Assembly (NCBI RefSeq): GCF_002304225.1 | Contig: NZ_NSLB01000001.1 | Span: 620,001-684,000, forward strand | Direction: 5' to 3' | Source: Pseudomonas sp. HAR-UPW-AIA-41 | GTDB lineage: Bacteria > Pseudomonadota > Gammaproteobacteria > Pseudomonadales > Pseudomonadaceae | DNA: 64,000 nt | Part shown: one piece after another, positions 1 to 11,715 of the stretch | Layout of the letters: every line of letters begins with the position of its first letter | Numbering within the stretch: the stretch's first letter is position 1 | Translations under genes and position numbers: made by a program | The notes under the pieces: model-generated | The model's input: the letters and a program-made list of their open reading frames with translations, nothing else | The model's database searches: none | Told to the model about the DNA's origin: nothing

Positions 1-68
1 CCCTGGCGCTGGCCACGGGGCTGTTCATCTATTTGACGGTGGCGCTGCTGCGCGCCGGTCGCGGCTAG
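1..68 (+). CDS. kdpF: KdpF small membrane subunit of the K+-transporting ATPase (partial, C-terminal end)
   Basis: The window opens inside a reading frame that ends with TAG at 66-68. The 21 visible residues ([21 protein letters not shown]) form one hydrophobic helix followed by a short basic tail, the form of KdpF, a single-span peptide of about 29 residues that stabilises the KdpABC complex. It ends 8 bases before kdpA, in the usual kdpF-A order. The start codon and the operon promoter, where KdpE would be expected to bind, lie outside the window. Confidence 0.85.
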   Translation, partial: LALATGLFIYLTVALLRAGRG

Positions 69-76
69 GAGGCAAC

Positions 77-1765
77 ATGCAAGTCCAAGATTATTGGCTG
101 ATTCTGGCCTTCTTCGTGCTGGTGCTCGCGCCGGCGCCTTTCCTGGGGCGGTTCTTCTTCAGCGTCATGGAAGGCAAGCCTAACCTGCTGAGTCCGGTGC
201 TTTTGCCGGTTGAACACCTGTGCTATCGCATATCCGGGGTTGACCCCGAGCGCGATCAGGACTGGAAGACCTATAGCCTGGCGCTGCTGGCCTTCAGTGC
301 AGTCAGCCTGGTGGTGCTGTTCACCATCCTCATGCTGCAGCACCTGTTGCCGCTCAATCCGCAACAGTTGCCGGGCCTGGAATGGACACTGGCATTCAAC
401 ACCGCTGTGAGCTTCGTCACCAACACCAACTGGCAGGCCTATAGCGGCGAGGCGGCGCTGAGCTACTTCAGCCAGATGATCGGTCTGGGCGTGCAGAACT
501 TCGTCAGCCCGGCCGTCGGCCTGGCCATCCTGGTGGCCTTCGCCCGTGGTATCGCGCGCAAGTCGAGCAACGGCATCGGCAACTTCTGGGTCGATGTGAC
601 CCGCGCCACCCTCTACGTGCTGCTGCCATTCTGCGTGCTGCTGGCCATCTTCCTGGTCTGGCAGGGCGTGCCGCAGACCCTCATGGACTACGTGCAGGCC
701 AAGACCCTGCTGGGCGCCGACCAGAGCATCCCGCTGGGCCCGGCCGCCAGCCAGATCGCCATCAAGCAACTGGGCACCAACGGTGGCGGCTTCTTCGGCG
801 TCAACTCGGCGCACCCGTTCGAGAACCCGACCGCCTGGAGCAACCTGTTCGAGGTGGCATCGATCATCCTCATCCCGGCCGCCCTGGTGTTCACTTTCGG
901 CCACTACGTCAAGGATCTGCGCCAAAGTCGCGCCATTCTGGCAAGCATGCTGATTCTGTTCGTTGCAGGCCTTGGCATGACGCTGTGGGCCGAGTCTCAG
1001 CCCAACCCGGCCCTGGCGGCGCTGCCGATTGAGCAAATCGGTTCGCTGGAAGGCAAGGAAGCACGCTTTGGTACAGCAGCGTCTGTATTGTGGGCGGTAA
1101 CCACCACGGCCGCCTCCAATGGTTCGGTCAATGCCATGCACGACAGCTTCAGCGCCCTTGGTGGGCTAGTGCCGATGTTCAACATGATGCTTAGTGAGGT
1201 GATTTTCGGCGGCGTCGGCGCCGGGCTCTACGGCATGCTGCTGTTCGTCCTGATCGCCGTGTTCCTGGCGGGCCTGATGATCGGCCGTACCCCAGAGTAC
1301 CTGGGCAAGAAACTGGAGGCCCGCGAGGTGCGCCTGCTGGTGCTCACCCTGTTGGTGATGCCGGTTGGCGTGCTGGTGTTCTGTGCCCTGGCGGTGAGTC
1401 TGGACGGCCCCGCGGCCTCCATCACCAACCCCGGTGCCCATGGCTTCAGCCAGGCGCTGTACGCCTACACCTCGGGCACCGCCAATAACGGCTCTGCCTT
1501 TGCCGGCTTCGGCGCCAACACGCCGTTTCACAACCTGATGATTGGTCTGGCCATGTTGCTGGGGCGCTTCGGCTACATCCTGCCGATTCTGGCCATCGCC
1601 GGCAGCCTGGCGGCCAAGAAGCGTGCCCCGGTCGGACAGAACAGCTTCCCGACCCATGGCCCACTGTTTGTCACTCTACTGACCCTGACCATCTTGTTGG
1701 TCGGCGGCCTGACCTTCTTGCCGGCGCTGGCCCTGGGGCCGATCGCCGAGCACCTGGCGTTCTAA
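77..1765 (+). CDS. kdpA: KdpA, K+-binding and channel subunit of the Kdp ATPase
   Basis: Potassium-selective channel-like subunit of the inner-membrane KdpFABC pump. The 562-residue length is typical and about ten hydrophobic segments are visible. Four pore-loop filter segments can be recognised: [11 protein letters not shown] near residue 116, [12 protein letters not shown] near 232, [11 protein letters not shown] near 344 and GTANNGSAF near 467. The first and second are near-invariant in KdpA. The ATG at 77 follows a GGAGG-like site (AGGAGGCAAC), and kdpB starts 12 bases after the stop, so this is one transcript with kdpF and kdpB. Known of the family: K+ bound here is passed through a tunnel to KdpB. 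Confidence 0.97.
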   Translation: MQVQDYWLILAFFVLVLAPAPFLGRFFFSVMEGKPNLLSPVLLPVEHLCYRISGVDPERDQDWKTYSLALLAFSAVSLVVLFTILMLQHLLPLNPQQLPGLEWTLAFNTAVSFVTNTNWQAYSGEAALSYFSQMIGLGVQNFVSPAVGLAILVAFARGIARKSSNGIGNFWVDVTRATLYVLLPFCVLLAIFLVWQGVPQTLMDYVQAKTLLGADQSIPLGPAASQIAIKQLGTNGGGFFGVNSAHPFENPTAWSNLFEVASIILIPAALVFTFGHYVKDLRQSRAILASMLILFVAGLGMTLWAESQPNPALAALPIEQIGSLEGKEARFGTAASVLWAVTTTAASNGSVNAMHDSFSALGGLVPMFNMMLSEVIFGGVGAGLYGMLLFVLIAVFLAGLMIGRTPEYLGKKLEAREVRLLVLTLLVMPVGVLVFCALAVSLDGPAASITNPGAHGFSQALYAYTSGTANNGSAFAGFGANTPFHNLMIGLAMLLGRFGYILPILAIAGSLAAKKRAPVGQNSFPTHGPLFVTLLTLTILLVGGLTFLPALALGPIAEHLAF

Positions 1766-1777
1766 CGGAGAACCAAG

Positions 1778-3838
<2,061 letters not shown>

Positions 3839-3845
3839 GTCTGAC

Positions 3846-3866
3846 CCCCTCTCCTTGGGGGAGGGG
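3846..3866. repeat. CCCCTCTCC/GGGGAGGGG hairpin between kdpB and kdpC
   Basis: The kdpB-kdpC gap holds a stem of about nine pairs, CCCCTCTCC against GGGGGAGGGG, with a TTG-type loop. The same CTCTCCCTTGGGGAG style recurs in the acnD-prpF gap near 59619 and 59680, so I read it as a short dispersed inverted repeat rather than a terminator. It could still adjust kdpC relative to kdpAB at the RNA level. Confidence 0.5.
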
Positions 3867-3890
3867 CTTCAACGAATTCGGAGAACTATC

Positions 3891-4466
3891 ATGCTCAAGC
3901 AACTTCGTCCGGCCATCAGCGTGCTGGCCTTCATGACCCTGATAACAGGCGTGGCTTATCCTCTGGTCGTCACCTGCATCGCCCAGTTGGCCTTCCCCGC
4001 GCAAGCCAATGGCAGCCTGGTGCGTGATGCCAAGGGCCAGGTGGTCGGCAGCGCTTTGCTGGCACAGAACTTCGAGGGTGAACAGTGGTTCCAGCCGCGC
4101 CCCTCGGCTGCCGCCTTCGCCACTGTCGCCAGTGGAGCCAGCAACCTGGCTCCCAGCAACCCGGCGCTGGCCGAGCGTATCGGCAAGACGGCTGCCAGCT
4201 TGGGTGAACAGGGGAAACTGCCGGTGCCCATGCAACTGGTCACGACCTCCGGCAGTGGGTTGGACCCTCATCTGGCGCCCGAGGCCGCGCTTTGGCAGGT
4301 ATCGCGCATCGCTCAGGCGCGCCAAGTGCCCAGCGCAGAACTGGAACGCCTGATTGAGCAGCATACCGAGCGGCCGCTGGTAGGGCCGGCAGTAGTGAAC
4401 GTGCTGGCGCTCAATCTGGCCCTGCAGGACAATTCTCCCTCCATACGCCATGAGCTTGTTCAATGA
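3891..4466 (+). CDS. kdpC: KdpC, accessory subunit of the Kdp ATPase
   Basis: KdpC is a single-span periplasmic subunit that raises nucleotide affinity and holds the pump together. From the ATG at 3891 the product is 191 residues, the usual length, with one N-terminal membrane helix (residues about 10-32) and the family motifs [25 protein letters not shown] and [10 protein letters not shown]. An in-frame TTG at 3855 would extend the protein into the upstream hairpin; I reject it because GGAGAACTATC directly precedes 3891. The last four bases (ATGA) overlap the start of kdpD, which suggests translational coupling. Confidence 0.96.
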   Translation: MLKQLRPAISVLAFMTLITGVAYPLVVTCIAQLAFPAQANGSLVRDAKGQVVGSALLAQNFEGEQWFQPRPSAAAFATVASGASNLAPSNPALAERIGKTAASLGEQGKLPVPMQLVTTSGSGLDPHLAPEAALWQVSRIAQARQVPSAELERLIEQHTERPLVGPAVVNVLALNLALQDNSPSIRHELVQ

Positions 4467-7120
4467 GTGATGCTGTGCGAGCCGATGCCCTGCTGGCTGA
4501 CTTGCCCCGTGAAGGCCGCGGTCGCCTGAAAGTCTTTCTGGGGGCGGCACCAGGCGTGGGTAAAACGTTCGCCATGCTGCAGGCCGCACACGGGCAGTTG
4601 CGGCAGGGTGTCGATTTGCGCGCCGGGGTGGTGGAAACCCATGGCCGGGCCGAGACGGAAGCATTGTTGGTCGGCTTGCCGCAGCAGGCGCTTAAACGGC
4701 TGGAGTACCGCGGCGTGCCGATGGTCGAGATGGATCTCGATGCGCTCCTGCAGAGCCCGCCGGCGCTGGTTCTGGTCGATGAACTGGCCCACAGCAATGT
4801 GCCCGGCAGCCGGCACGCCAAGCGCTGGCAGGATGTGCAGGAGCTGCTGGAAGCCGGCATCGACGTTTACACCACGGTCAACGTGCAGCACCTGGAAAGC
4901 CTCAATGACCGGGTGCAGGACATCACCGGCGTGCAGGTACGCGAGACGGTGCCCGACTGGGTGCTGCAGGAGGCCTTCGAGATCCAGCTGGTTGACTTGC
5001 CGCCGCGCGAGCTGCTGGAGCGACTGCGTGATGGCAAGGTCTACGTGCCCGAGCAGGCACGCGCAGCCATCGATGCCTTTTTCAGTCAGACCAATCTGAC
5101 CGCCCTGCGTGAGTTGGCTATGCAGACGGCTGCCGCACGGGTGGATGCTGACCTTAATCGCCGCTACCGCCTGCAGGGTCAGACTGCGCCTACTGTGCTG
5201 GGCCGGCTGCTGCTGGGCATTGACGGAGATGTGCATGCTGAGCGCCTGGTGCGCCATGCCAGTCGGGTGGCCGAGCGCCGCCATCTGCCATGGTCGGTGG
5301 TGCACGTGGATACCCGCAGCCCTCAGGATGAGGATGCTCGGGCCCGTCTGCAGTCCGCCCAGCAACTGGCAGAACGTCTGGGTGGTGAGGTGGTTACTCT
5401 GCGCGGTGACTCGGTGGCGCAGACGTTGCTGGAACATGCTCATGAGCGGCGCGCCAGTCTGATTCTGGTTGGACGCAGCCGGGAGCGGCTGCGTCGTCGC
5501 TGGTTTGGTCGCGGCCTCGGTGAGCGGCTTCTGGCCGCAGGGCAGGGGCTTGAAATCAGTGTGCTGGATACCGAGGCTGAGCCTTCGCCCACACGGCGCC
5601 TGGCGCAGCAGCCGGCGAGCTGGGGCAATTACGGGCTGGCTCTGGCGGCTACCGCCGTTGCGGCTCTGCTGGCGCTGGGCCTGTCGCGCGTGCTGGAACT
5701 GCCGAATATCTCCATGGTGTTCCTCGCCGCTGTGCTGCTGGTGGCGGTGCGCAGTAGCCTGGGGCCTGCGCTGGTCTGCTCCGGGCTGTCGTTCCTCGCT
5801 TACAACTTCCTGTTCATTCCGCCGACCTGGTCGCTGACCATCGAACGGCAGGAGGACGTGCTGACCCTGCTGTTTTTCCTGCTGATGGCCGGGCTGACTG
5901 GCAATCTTGCCAGCCGACAGCGTCGTCAACTGGAGGCGCTGCGCCAGGCTCAGACCGAGACTACCGCCTTGCTGGATCTGTCGCGCAAGCTCACGGCAGC
6001 CACCGATCGCCGCGCGGTGCTGGCCGCCGCGGAACAACAGTTCTGCGCCTGGAGTGAGCTGGAGGTGGCGCTGCTGTCGCGCGATAGTGATGGCGTATGG
6101 AAGGTCGAAGCTGGCGTCCAGCGCCTGCTCGCCGATCAGGAACGTGCTGCCGCCGACTGGGCCTGGCAGCATGAGCAACCCGCTGGGCTGGGTACCGATA
6201 CGCTGCCGAATGGACGTTGGTGGTGGTTACCGCTGGCCGGAGAGGAAGGGCCTCTACTGCTACTTGGCATCCAGCCGCGTGATGGTCAGCCGCTGCCGGG
6301 CGAACGGCGCAGGCTGATTGCGGCCCTCGGTCAGCCGCTGGCCCAGGCGCTTGAACGCGCACAGCTGGCCGAGGAGCTTGAGGCTGCGCGCCTGCATGGC
6401 CAGACCGAGGAGTTACGCAGCGCGCTGCTGGCCTCGGTATCCCATGATCTGCGTACTCCGCTGACCGCCATGCGCGGCTCAATCGACAGCCTGTTGGCCC
6501 TGGGCGAGCAGATTCCTCTGACTGACCGCCAGGAGTTGCTGGAAGTCACTCGTGACGAGGCCGAGCGGTTGGACCGCTATATCCAGAATCTTTTGGACAT
6601 GACCCGCCTGGGGCACGGCGGTCTGAAGCTCGCTCGTGACTGGGTGGCACCGGCTGATATCGTCTCCAGTGCCTTGCAGCGGTTGCGCGCTGTGCTGGCA
6701 CCGCTGCAGGTCGAGACCGTTTTGCCGCGTGAGTTACCTTTGCTCTACGTCCATGCGGCGTTGATTGAGCAAGCATTGGTCAACGTGTTGGACAATGCGG
6801 CACGCTTCTCACCGGCTGCAGGGCGCATTCGGGTAAGCGTGTCGGCAGAGCGCGACGAGCTACGTATCGCTGTCAGTGATCAGGGACCGGGGATTCCGTC
6901 CAATGAGCGCGAGAAGATCTTCGACATGTTCTACACCGCGGCTCGTGGCGACAGGGGCGGGCAGGGAACCGGCCTCGGACTGGCCATCTGTCGGGGCATG
7001 CTGGGCGCACACGGTGGGCGGGTGACGGTGAGTGATGGGCTGGAGGGACAGGGCACTACGCTGGTGCTGCACCTGCCCCTGACCGCGCAGCCCCCTTTGG
7101 CCAATGAGGATGACCAGTGA
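4463..7120 (+). CDS. kdpD: KdpD, K+/turgor-responsive sensor histidine kinase
   Basis: Membrane sensor kinase that controls kdp expression through KdpE. The 885 residues show the KdpD order: N-terminal KdpD domain with Walker [11 protein letters not shown] (about 27-36), a universal-stress-protein-like domain (about 250-370), four closely spaced transmembrane helices (about 390-495), a GAF-like region, then HisKA with His661 in SVSHDLRTP and an HATPase domain with DQGPGIP and GLGLAIC. The ATG overlaps the end of kdpC and the end overlaps the kdpE GTG by four bases, so the two regulators are coupled to the structural genes. Confidence 0.97.
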   Translation: MSDAVRADALLADLPREGRGRLKVFLGAAPGVGKTFAMLQAAHGQLRQGVDLRAGVVETHGRAETEALLVGLPQQALKRLEYRGVPMVEMDLDALLQSPPALVLVDELAHSNVPGSRHAKRWQDVQELLEAGIDVYTTVNVQHLESLNDRVQDITGVQVRETVPDWVLQEAFEIQLVDLPPRELLERLRDGKVYVPEQARAAIDAFFSQTNLTALRELAMQTAAARVDADLNRRYRLQGQTAPTVLGRLLLGIDGDVHAERLVRHASRVAERRHLPWSVVHVDTRSPQDEDARARLQSAQQLAERLGGEVVTLRGDSVAQTLLEHAHERRASLILVGRSRERLRRRWFGRGLGERLLAAGQGLEISVLDTEAEPSPTRRLAQQPASWGNYGLALAATAVAALLALGLSRVLELPNISMVFLAAVLLVAVRSSLGPALVCSGLSFLAYNFLFIPPTWSLTIERQEDVLTLLFFLLMAGLTGNLASRQRRQLEALRQAQTETTALLDLSRKLTAATDRRAVLAAAEQQFCAWSELEVALLSRDSDGVWKVEAGVQRLLADQERAAADWAWQHEQPAGLGTDTLPNGRWWWLPLAGEEGPLLLLGIQPRDGQPLPGERRRLIAALGQPLAQALERAQLAEELEAARLHGQTEELRSALLASVSHDLRTPLTAMRGSIDSLLALGEQIPLTDRQELLEVTRDEAERLDRYIQNLLDMTRLGHGGLKLARDWVAPADIVSSALQRLRAVLAPLQVETVLPRELPLLYVHAALIEQALVNVLDNAARFSPAAGRIRVSVSAERDELRIAVSDQGPGIPSNEREKIFDMFYTAARGDRGGQGTGLGLAICRGMLGAHGGRVTVSDGLEGQGTTLVLHLPLTAQPPLANEDDQ

Positions 7121-7809
7121 GTGCCGCTCCCAGCGTTCTGGTGATTGACGACGAAGCGCAAATTCGCAAGTTTCTGCGCATCAGCCTGTGCGCGCAGGGC
7201 TACCGTGTGCTGGAAGCAGGTAGTGGTCGTGAGGGACTGGAACAAGCGGCACTGGGGCGGCCTGATCTGGTGGTATTGGATCTCGGGTTACCGGATCTGG
7301 ATGGCCAGCAGGTGTTGCGGGAGCTGCGTGAGTGGAGCCAGGTTCCGGTGCTGGTGTTGTCGGTACGTGCTGGTGAGGGTGAGAAGGTGCAAGCGCTGGA
7401 TGCCGGCGCCAATGATTATGTGATCAAGCCTTTTGGCATTCAGGAGTTCCTTGCCCGTGTCCGGGTATTGCTGCGACAGAGCCAGACAGATCAGCAGCCG
7501 GCTGTGCAGGTCCGGACGGGCGATTTGCTGGTGGACTTCGCCTATCGGAGGGTGCTGTTGGCAGAGCAGGAAGTCCCCCTGACTCGCAAGGAATATGCCG
7601 TGTTGGCGCTGCTGGCCCGGCATCTGGGGCGGGTGGTCACGCAGCAACAGTTACTCAAGGATGTCTGGGGCCCCAGTCATGCGGATGACAGCCACTACCT
7701 GAGAATCGTCATCGGCCATCTGCGGCAGAAACTGGCTGATGACCCGGCAGCGCCCAGATTTATCGCCACTGAGCCCGGTGTGGGATATCGATTACGCGAT
7801 GGATTGTGA
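7117..7809 (+). CDS. kdpE: KdpE, response regulator of the kdp operon
   Basis: OmpR/PhoB-family response regulator that activates kdpFABC. The receiver domain has the acidic pair Asp11/Asp12, phosphoacceptor Asp55 in VVLDLGLPD and the conserved Lys in VIKPFG. The C-terminal winged helix (about 130-228) carries LTRKEYAVLALLARHLGRV and a VGYRL ending. Length 230 is standard. The GTG start overlaps the kdpD stop (GTGA), which is why I take this start. Confidence 0.96.
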   Translation: MSAAPSVLVIDDEAQIRKFLRISLCAQGYRVLEAGSGREGLEQAALGRPDLVVLDLGLPDLDGQQVLRELREWSQVPVLVLSVRAGEGEKVQALDAGANDYVIKPFGIQEFLARVRVLLRQSQTDQQPAVQVRTGDLLVDFAYRRVLLAEQEVPLTRKEYAVLALLARHLGRVVTQQQLLKDVWGPSHADDSHYLRIVIGHLRQKLADDPAAPRFIATEPGVGYRLRDGL

Positions 7810-7901
7810 ACACCCATTCGTATTTACCCCCATTTCTAGACGCCTCGTTACGCCCTGAATAGACTGTGCGGATTTTCTGTTCTGTCGACCTTAGGAGTTT
7901 T

Positions 7902-9290
7902 ATGAAGCGCAAGGACGTTGCAGTAATTGCAGTGCTGACAAGCCTGGTATGCCCTCTCTCCGGATTTGCATCCGATTACCAGGCAGTCAGTAAACAGGCT
8001 GAGCAGCAGGCGCGTTGGGGATTGCTGGGGGATGCTGTTGATAGCTATCGTCAGGTTCTCGCCAATCCTGATCTGAGTGATCACCATGATCAGGCCCGTC
8101 TGCGTCTGGCACGTCTTTACATGGACAGTTTTGACTACGCGGCAGCGCGCGCCGCGTTGCAGCCTCTGCTGAGTCGGTCGTCAGACAGTGCCGAAGCGAA
8201 ACAGGCGCGCAAGCTTGAGCGCAAATTGGCCAGCAAAACCAAGACCCATAGTGTTGGTGGAAAGCTGCAGCTGGGTTTGGTTCATGACACGGATACTGCC
8301 AATGCGTCAGCCAGCAGTCCGGTGGCCGATCCGGTCTTTCTTGATGACGACGAGGAGGGTGGCGAGGCGGAAGACGATGCTTTCGAGGACGACGCCGACT
8401 TCGCTGACCTGGAATTCGAAGACGATATGCTGGACGACATCCTGGAGGATGTTGATCTCGACGAGGATGACCTGGAAGACAGTGGTCTGGTATCGGAGGA
8501 CGATGATGAAGACGTCGACCCCGGTACTGGGTCTGCTCCCTCCAAACGCAGTGTCCACGACAATCGCCGCTTGTCTACTGCGGCGATGCGCTATGCCTAC
8601 GGTTTCAATAGCAGGGGTGATCGCTGGCTCTTGTCTGGGAATTTCAGTCAGGCTCGCCAGGATGATCAGACTCAGCTCAATCGTCAGACGTGGGCCGTGT
8701 CGACGGGGCCTGAGTTTTTGCTACCGGAATGGCGATTGAAGCTAAATCCCTCTGTCACTTACCTGCAGCTCTACAAAGACCATCACTACGACCTCTCCAG
8801 CAGCATCTGGTCGATGGGTGTCAGCCATAAACCCAATCGAGTTCTGGAAGTCGGGGCGCGCTACAACTACGAAAATCGCTCGCTCTACAGCGATGACTCA
8901 CCCGACGTCGAAGTAGATACGCTGAAGTTGTCGGCGAAGCTCAAGCCAACCTCTCACGACACGCTTGATCTAAGTTTCTCGCCCAAGGTGGAGGACAATG
9001 ATCAACGCAAGAAGGACAAGGATCAGCACGGCTGGAAGCTGGCTTATGCCCGCAAGTTGCCATGGGACAGCTTTGCGACTGTCGCCTTCAGCAGACGTCA
9101 TACCGACTACGACAACGATCCTAAGGGTAAGCAGGAAGACGAGGACAAGTATGCAGTCAGCCTCGGCCATAAACTGACCAAGCAGCTTCAGGTTGCAGTC
9201 AGTTATGAGCACAAGGACAAGGACTCCAACCAGCCCGGCAAGGACAAGAACAACGAGAGCACGGCGCTGACAGTCACATATCGTTTCTGA
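7902..9290 (+). CDS. Exported protein: helical N-terminus, acidic linker, C-terminal beta-barrel (SLAM-like architecture)
   Basis: I do not recognise a characterised family. From the ATG at 7902, preceded by TAGGAGTTTT, the product is 462 residues with a clear signal peptide (about 1-23). Residues about 30-110 look like paired TPR-type helices ([26 protein letters not shown]). Residues 148-206 are a linker in which 36 of 59 positions are Asp or Glu. The remaining roughly 240 residues alternate polar and aromatic residues as in outer-membrane strands and end in TVTYRF, with the C-terminal Phe typical of barrels. TPR plus barrel is the layout of surface-lipoprotein-assembly-modifier (SLAM/DUF560) proteins, but I see no motif that proves this. 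It stands alone between kdpE and rssA. An in-frame GTG at 7866 is a less likely start. Confidence 0.75.
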   Translation: MKRKDVAVIAVLTSLVCPLSGFASDYQAVSKQAEQQARWGLLGDAVDSYRQVLANPDLSDHHDQARLRLARLYMDSFDYAAARAALQPLLSRSSDSAEAKQARKLERKLASKTKTHSVGGKLQLGLVHDTDTANASASSPVADPVFLDDDEEGGEAEDDAFEDDADFADLEFEDDMLDDILEDVDLDEDDLEDSGLVSEDDDEDVDPGTGSAPSKRSVHDNRRLSTAAMRYAYGFNSRGDRWLLSGNFSQARQDDQTQLNRQTWAVSTGPEFLLPEWRLKLNPSVTYLQLYKDHHYDLSSSIWSMGVSHKPNRVLEVGARYNYENRSLYSDDSPDVEVDTLKLSAKLKPTSHDTLDLSFSPKVEDNDQRKKDKDQHGWKLAYARKLPWDSFATVAFSRRHTDYDNDPKGKQEDEDKYAVSLGHKLTKQLQVAVSYEHKDKDSNQPGKDKNNESTALTVTYRF

Positions 9291-9301
9291 GGTGTGCTCT
9301 G

Positions 9302-10285
9302 TCAGCCGTTGTCACGCTCGTACTTGTCCAGCGTGTCACGGGCGATCTGCCGGCCGAGGAGGATCAGCTCTTCGGCCTTGTAGAACTCGAAGAAGCGGCA
9401 GACCCGCTTGGGGATGTTGATCAGCACGTCTGGCGGGTAGCCGGCGATCTTGTATTGCGCCAGCGAGGTCTGCATCGTCTCGAAGCTCTGGTTGATCAGC
9501 TCCAGCAACGAGGCTGGGCCGATGTTGTCGCTCACCTGGCTGCCGCTGGCCGAGCGTAGCGGCTGGCTGGGCGCAGCGGCCGGCGCATTGAGCAGGGTCG
9601 CCGTGCTGTCGTCTTCTTCCTCCTCGCCGCCGCTGCGCTTGAGAAATGCGAGGCGACTGCCGAGGCTCTCCATCATCGCATCCATGCGCCCCTTGAGTGC
9701 TGGCGGACGCTCGATCACCGGCAGGCTGTAGTGCTTCTGGTTCGCCGAGTTGAGGTTGACCGCCACGATCAGGTCGCAGTGGCTGGACACCACCGGCACG
9801 ATCGGCAGGGGGTTGAGCAGGCCGCCATCGACCAGCATGCGGTTGCCCTGGATCACCGGGGTGAACAGGCTGGGGATCGCGGCCGAAGCACGCATGGCCT
9901 GGTGCAGGCAGCCTTCCTGGAACCAGATTTCCTGCTGGTTGGTCAGGTCGGTGGCCACGGCGGTATAGGGAATCGGCAGGTCTTCGATGTCGATGTCGCC
10001 AACGATTTCGCGCATCTTGCCGAACACCTTTTCGCCACGAATGGCGCCCAGACGGAAGCTGACGTCGAGCAGGCGCAGTACGTCCAGATAGTCCAGGCTG
10101 GAAATCCATTCGCGGTACTCCGGCAGCTTGCCGGCAGCGTAGATGCCGCCAATCACCGCGCCCATGGAGCAGCCGGCCACGCAGCCAATTTCGTAGCCAC
10201 GCGCTTCCAGTTCCTCGATCACGCCGATATGGGCATAACCGCGTGCGCCGCCTGAACCCAGTACCAAGGCAATTCGTTTACTCAC
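9302..10285 (-). CDS. rssA: Patatin-like phospholipase of the RssA family
   Basis: Patatin-fold serine hydrolase, presumed cytoplasmic. The oxyanion loop GSGGARG (residues 10-16), nucleophile Ser40 in GCSMG and the catalytic Asp in VDGGLLNP are all visible, so the Ser-Asp dyad is intact. I use the GTG at 10285 (product 327 residues) because GGGGGA lies seven bases upstream and the conserved KRIALVLG starts at once; a longer frame to 10366 has no family support. Between the catalytic domain and the C-terminus there is a low-complexity insert with EEEEDD and an Ala/Pro/Ser-rich stretch. The cellular substrate of RssA is not established. It is transcribed toward the barrel gene, leaving 11 bases between the two stops. 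Confidence 0.88.
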   Translation of the reverse strand: MSKRIALVLGSGGARGYAHIGVIEELEARGYEIGCVAGCSMGAVIGGIYAAGKLPEYREWISSLDYLDVLRLLDVSFRLGAIRGEKVFGKMREIVGDIDIEDLPIPYTAVATDLTNQQEIWFQEGCLHQAMRASAAIPSLFTPVIQGNRMLVDGGLLNPLPIVPVVSSHCDLIVAVNLNSANQKHYSLPVIERPPALKGRMDAMMESLGSRLAFLKRSGGEEEEDDSTATLLNAPAAAPSQPLRSASGSQVSDNIGPASLLELINQSFETMQTSLAQYKIAGYPPDVLINIPKRVCRFFEFYKAEELILLGRQIARDTLDKYERDNG

Positions 10286-10386
10286 CGTGCAGTCCCCCGC
10301 AGAAACAGGTTGCGACGATACCGCCCGGTCGGCAGGCGGCCAAGTGCTGGCTAGAATGGGATGCAAAATTCAAACGGGAGGTTGGT

Positions 10387-10662
10387 ATGTACAAGATGTT
10401 GTTGGTGGTGACGCTGCTGGCTATGGCCGGATGCGCGGGCAAGACCGTCAATCGCGATGCCTGCGCCCATTCGCTGGACCGCGCCTGGAAGGAACTGGAC
10501 CTGGCCAAGGCCGAAGGCTTTGCCGGTACGGTGAGCTACTCCAAGGCGCTGTCACTGCTCACCGCCGCCAAGACTCAGCAGCAGTTCGAGGGCTATGACG
10601 GCTGCCTGGAGAATGCCGAAAAGGCGCGCTTCTATATCCGTGAATCGCGCGCCGGGCGTTAA
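10387..10662 (+). CDS. Small lipoprotein of unknown function
   Basis: A 91-residue protein with a short lipoprotein signal: MYKMLLVVTLLAMAGC, where LAMAGC is the lipobox and Cys16 the expected lipidated residue. The mature part is short, helical and basic with two further cysteines (DACAHSL and YDGCLENA) that could form a disulfide. ACGGGAGGTTGGT precedes the ATG. It is divergent from rssA with about 100 bases between starts and resembles conserved Pseudomonas lipoproteins of unknown role. Confidence 0.8.
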   Translation: MYKMLLVVTLLAMAGCAGKTVNRDACAHSLDRAWKELDLAKAEGFAGTVSYSKALSLLTAAKTQQQFEGYDGCLENAEKARFYIRESRAGR

Positions 10663-10797
10663 CCCGCGATTGAGCGGTGGGCGTGCTGCTCCGGCCAGGT
10701 TGTAAGCACGCATTGCAGCGCCTTGGCCGCCTGCCGGCTAGCGGTTAGTCTGGCCAGTCTTGCAGCCAGCCGGCTGTCACCGCGTTGGGAGTCGATG

Positions 10798-11715
10798 ATG
10801 CGCAACAAGCTGGATGCCTGTCTGCAGGCGGTCAATCAGGTGGTGCTGGGCAAGGCGCCCCAGGTGCAGTTGGCCATGGCCTGTCTGCTGGCGCGCGGGC
10901 ACCTGCTGCTGGAGGACCTGCCGGGGATGGGCAAGACCACCCTGAGTCACACCCTGGCCAAGGTACTGGGCCTGTCTTTCCAGCGCATTCAGTTCACGTC
11001 GGATCTGCTACCCGGCGACATCCTCGGCACCTCGGTGTTCGACAAGGAGTCCGGGCAGTTCACCTTTCATCCGGGGCCGATCTTTGCCGAGCTGGTGCTG
11101 GCCGACGAGATCAACCGCGCCACGCCGAAAAGTCAGAGTGCGCTGCTGGAGGCCATGGAGGAGGGGCAGGTGACCATCGAGGGCGCCACCCGGCCGTTAC
11201 CCGAGCCTTTTTTCGTCATTGCCACGCAGAATCCGGTGACCCAGAGCGGCACATTTGCCTTGCCGGAGTCTCAGCTGGACCGGTTTCTCATGCGCCTGTC
11301 GCTGGGCTATCCGGCCCACGCCGCGGAAAAGGCCCTGCTTCAGGGCCAGGGCCGGCGAGCCATGCTGGGTCGCCAGGAGCCGCTGCTCAGCCACCGCGAA
11401 CTGGCCGAGCTGCAACAACTGGTGGAGCAGGTACATGCCAGTGATGCCCTGATCGATTACGTGCTGCGTCTGGTCGAGGCGACCCGCACTCAGCCGCAGT
11501 TTGCCTGGGGGCTTTCGCCACGCGCCGCACTGGGGCTGCTGAGTGCGGCGCGGGCCTGGGCGCTGCTGGCCAACCGCGAATACGTGATTCCCGAAGATGT
11601 TCAGGCGGTCCTGCCGGCGGTAGCCGGTCACCGTCTGCGCGAGCGCGCCGATCCCAGTGGTCATGGCGGCAGCGCCCTGGTGCAGTGGCTGCTGCGCGAA
11701 GTGCCGGCGCTGTAG
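10798..11715 (+). CDS. MoxR-family AAA+ ATPase
   Basis: AAA+ ATPase of the MoxR branch, a chaperone-type ATPase usually encoded with DUF58 and transglutaminase or VWA proteins. The 305 residues contain Walker A GMGKTT, Walker B LVLADEINRA, sensor 1 ATQNP and a sensor 2-like segment (LSPRAALGLLSAARAWA). GGGAG at 10787-10791 favours the ATG at 10798 over the adjacent ATG at 10795; a much earlier in-frame start at 10723 has no support. First gene of a three-gene operon with the DUF58 gene and tgpA. In P. aeruginosa the tgpA locus is reported to be essential. Confidence 0.93.
   Translation: MRNKLDACLQAVNQVVLGKAPQVQLAMACLLARGHLLLEDLPGMGKTTLSHTLAKVLGLSFQRIQFTSDLLPGDILGTSVFDKESGQFTFHPGPIFAELVLADEINRATPKSQSALLEAMEEGQVTIEGATRPLPEPFFVIATQNPVTQSGTFALPESQLDRFLMRLSLGYPAHAAEKALLQGQGRRAMLGRQEPLLSHRELAELQQLVEQVHASDALIDYVLRLVEATRTQPQFAWGLSPRAALGLLSAARAWALLANREYVIPEDVQAVLPAVAGHRLRERADPSGHGGSALVQWLLREVPAL

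Noticed and set aside
3855..3890. TTG start extending KdpC by 12 residues.
   Set aside because: It would translate a palindromic repeat, whereas a GGAGAA site lies just before the ATG at 3891.
4460..6178. A 572-codon minus-strand frame opposite kdpD.
   Set aside because: Antisense shadow of a clear kdpD; Gln- and His-rich without family features.
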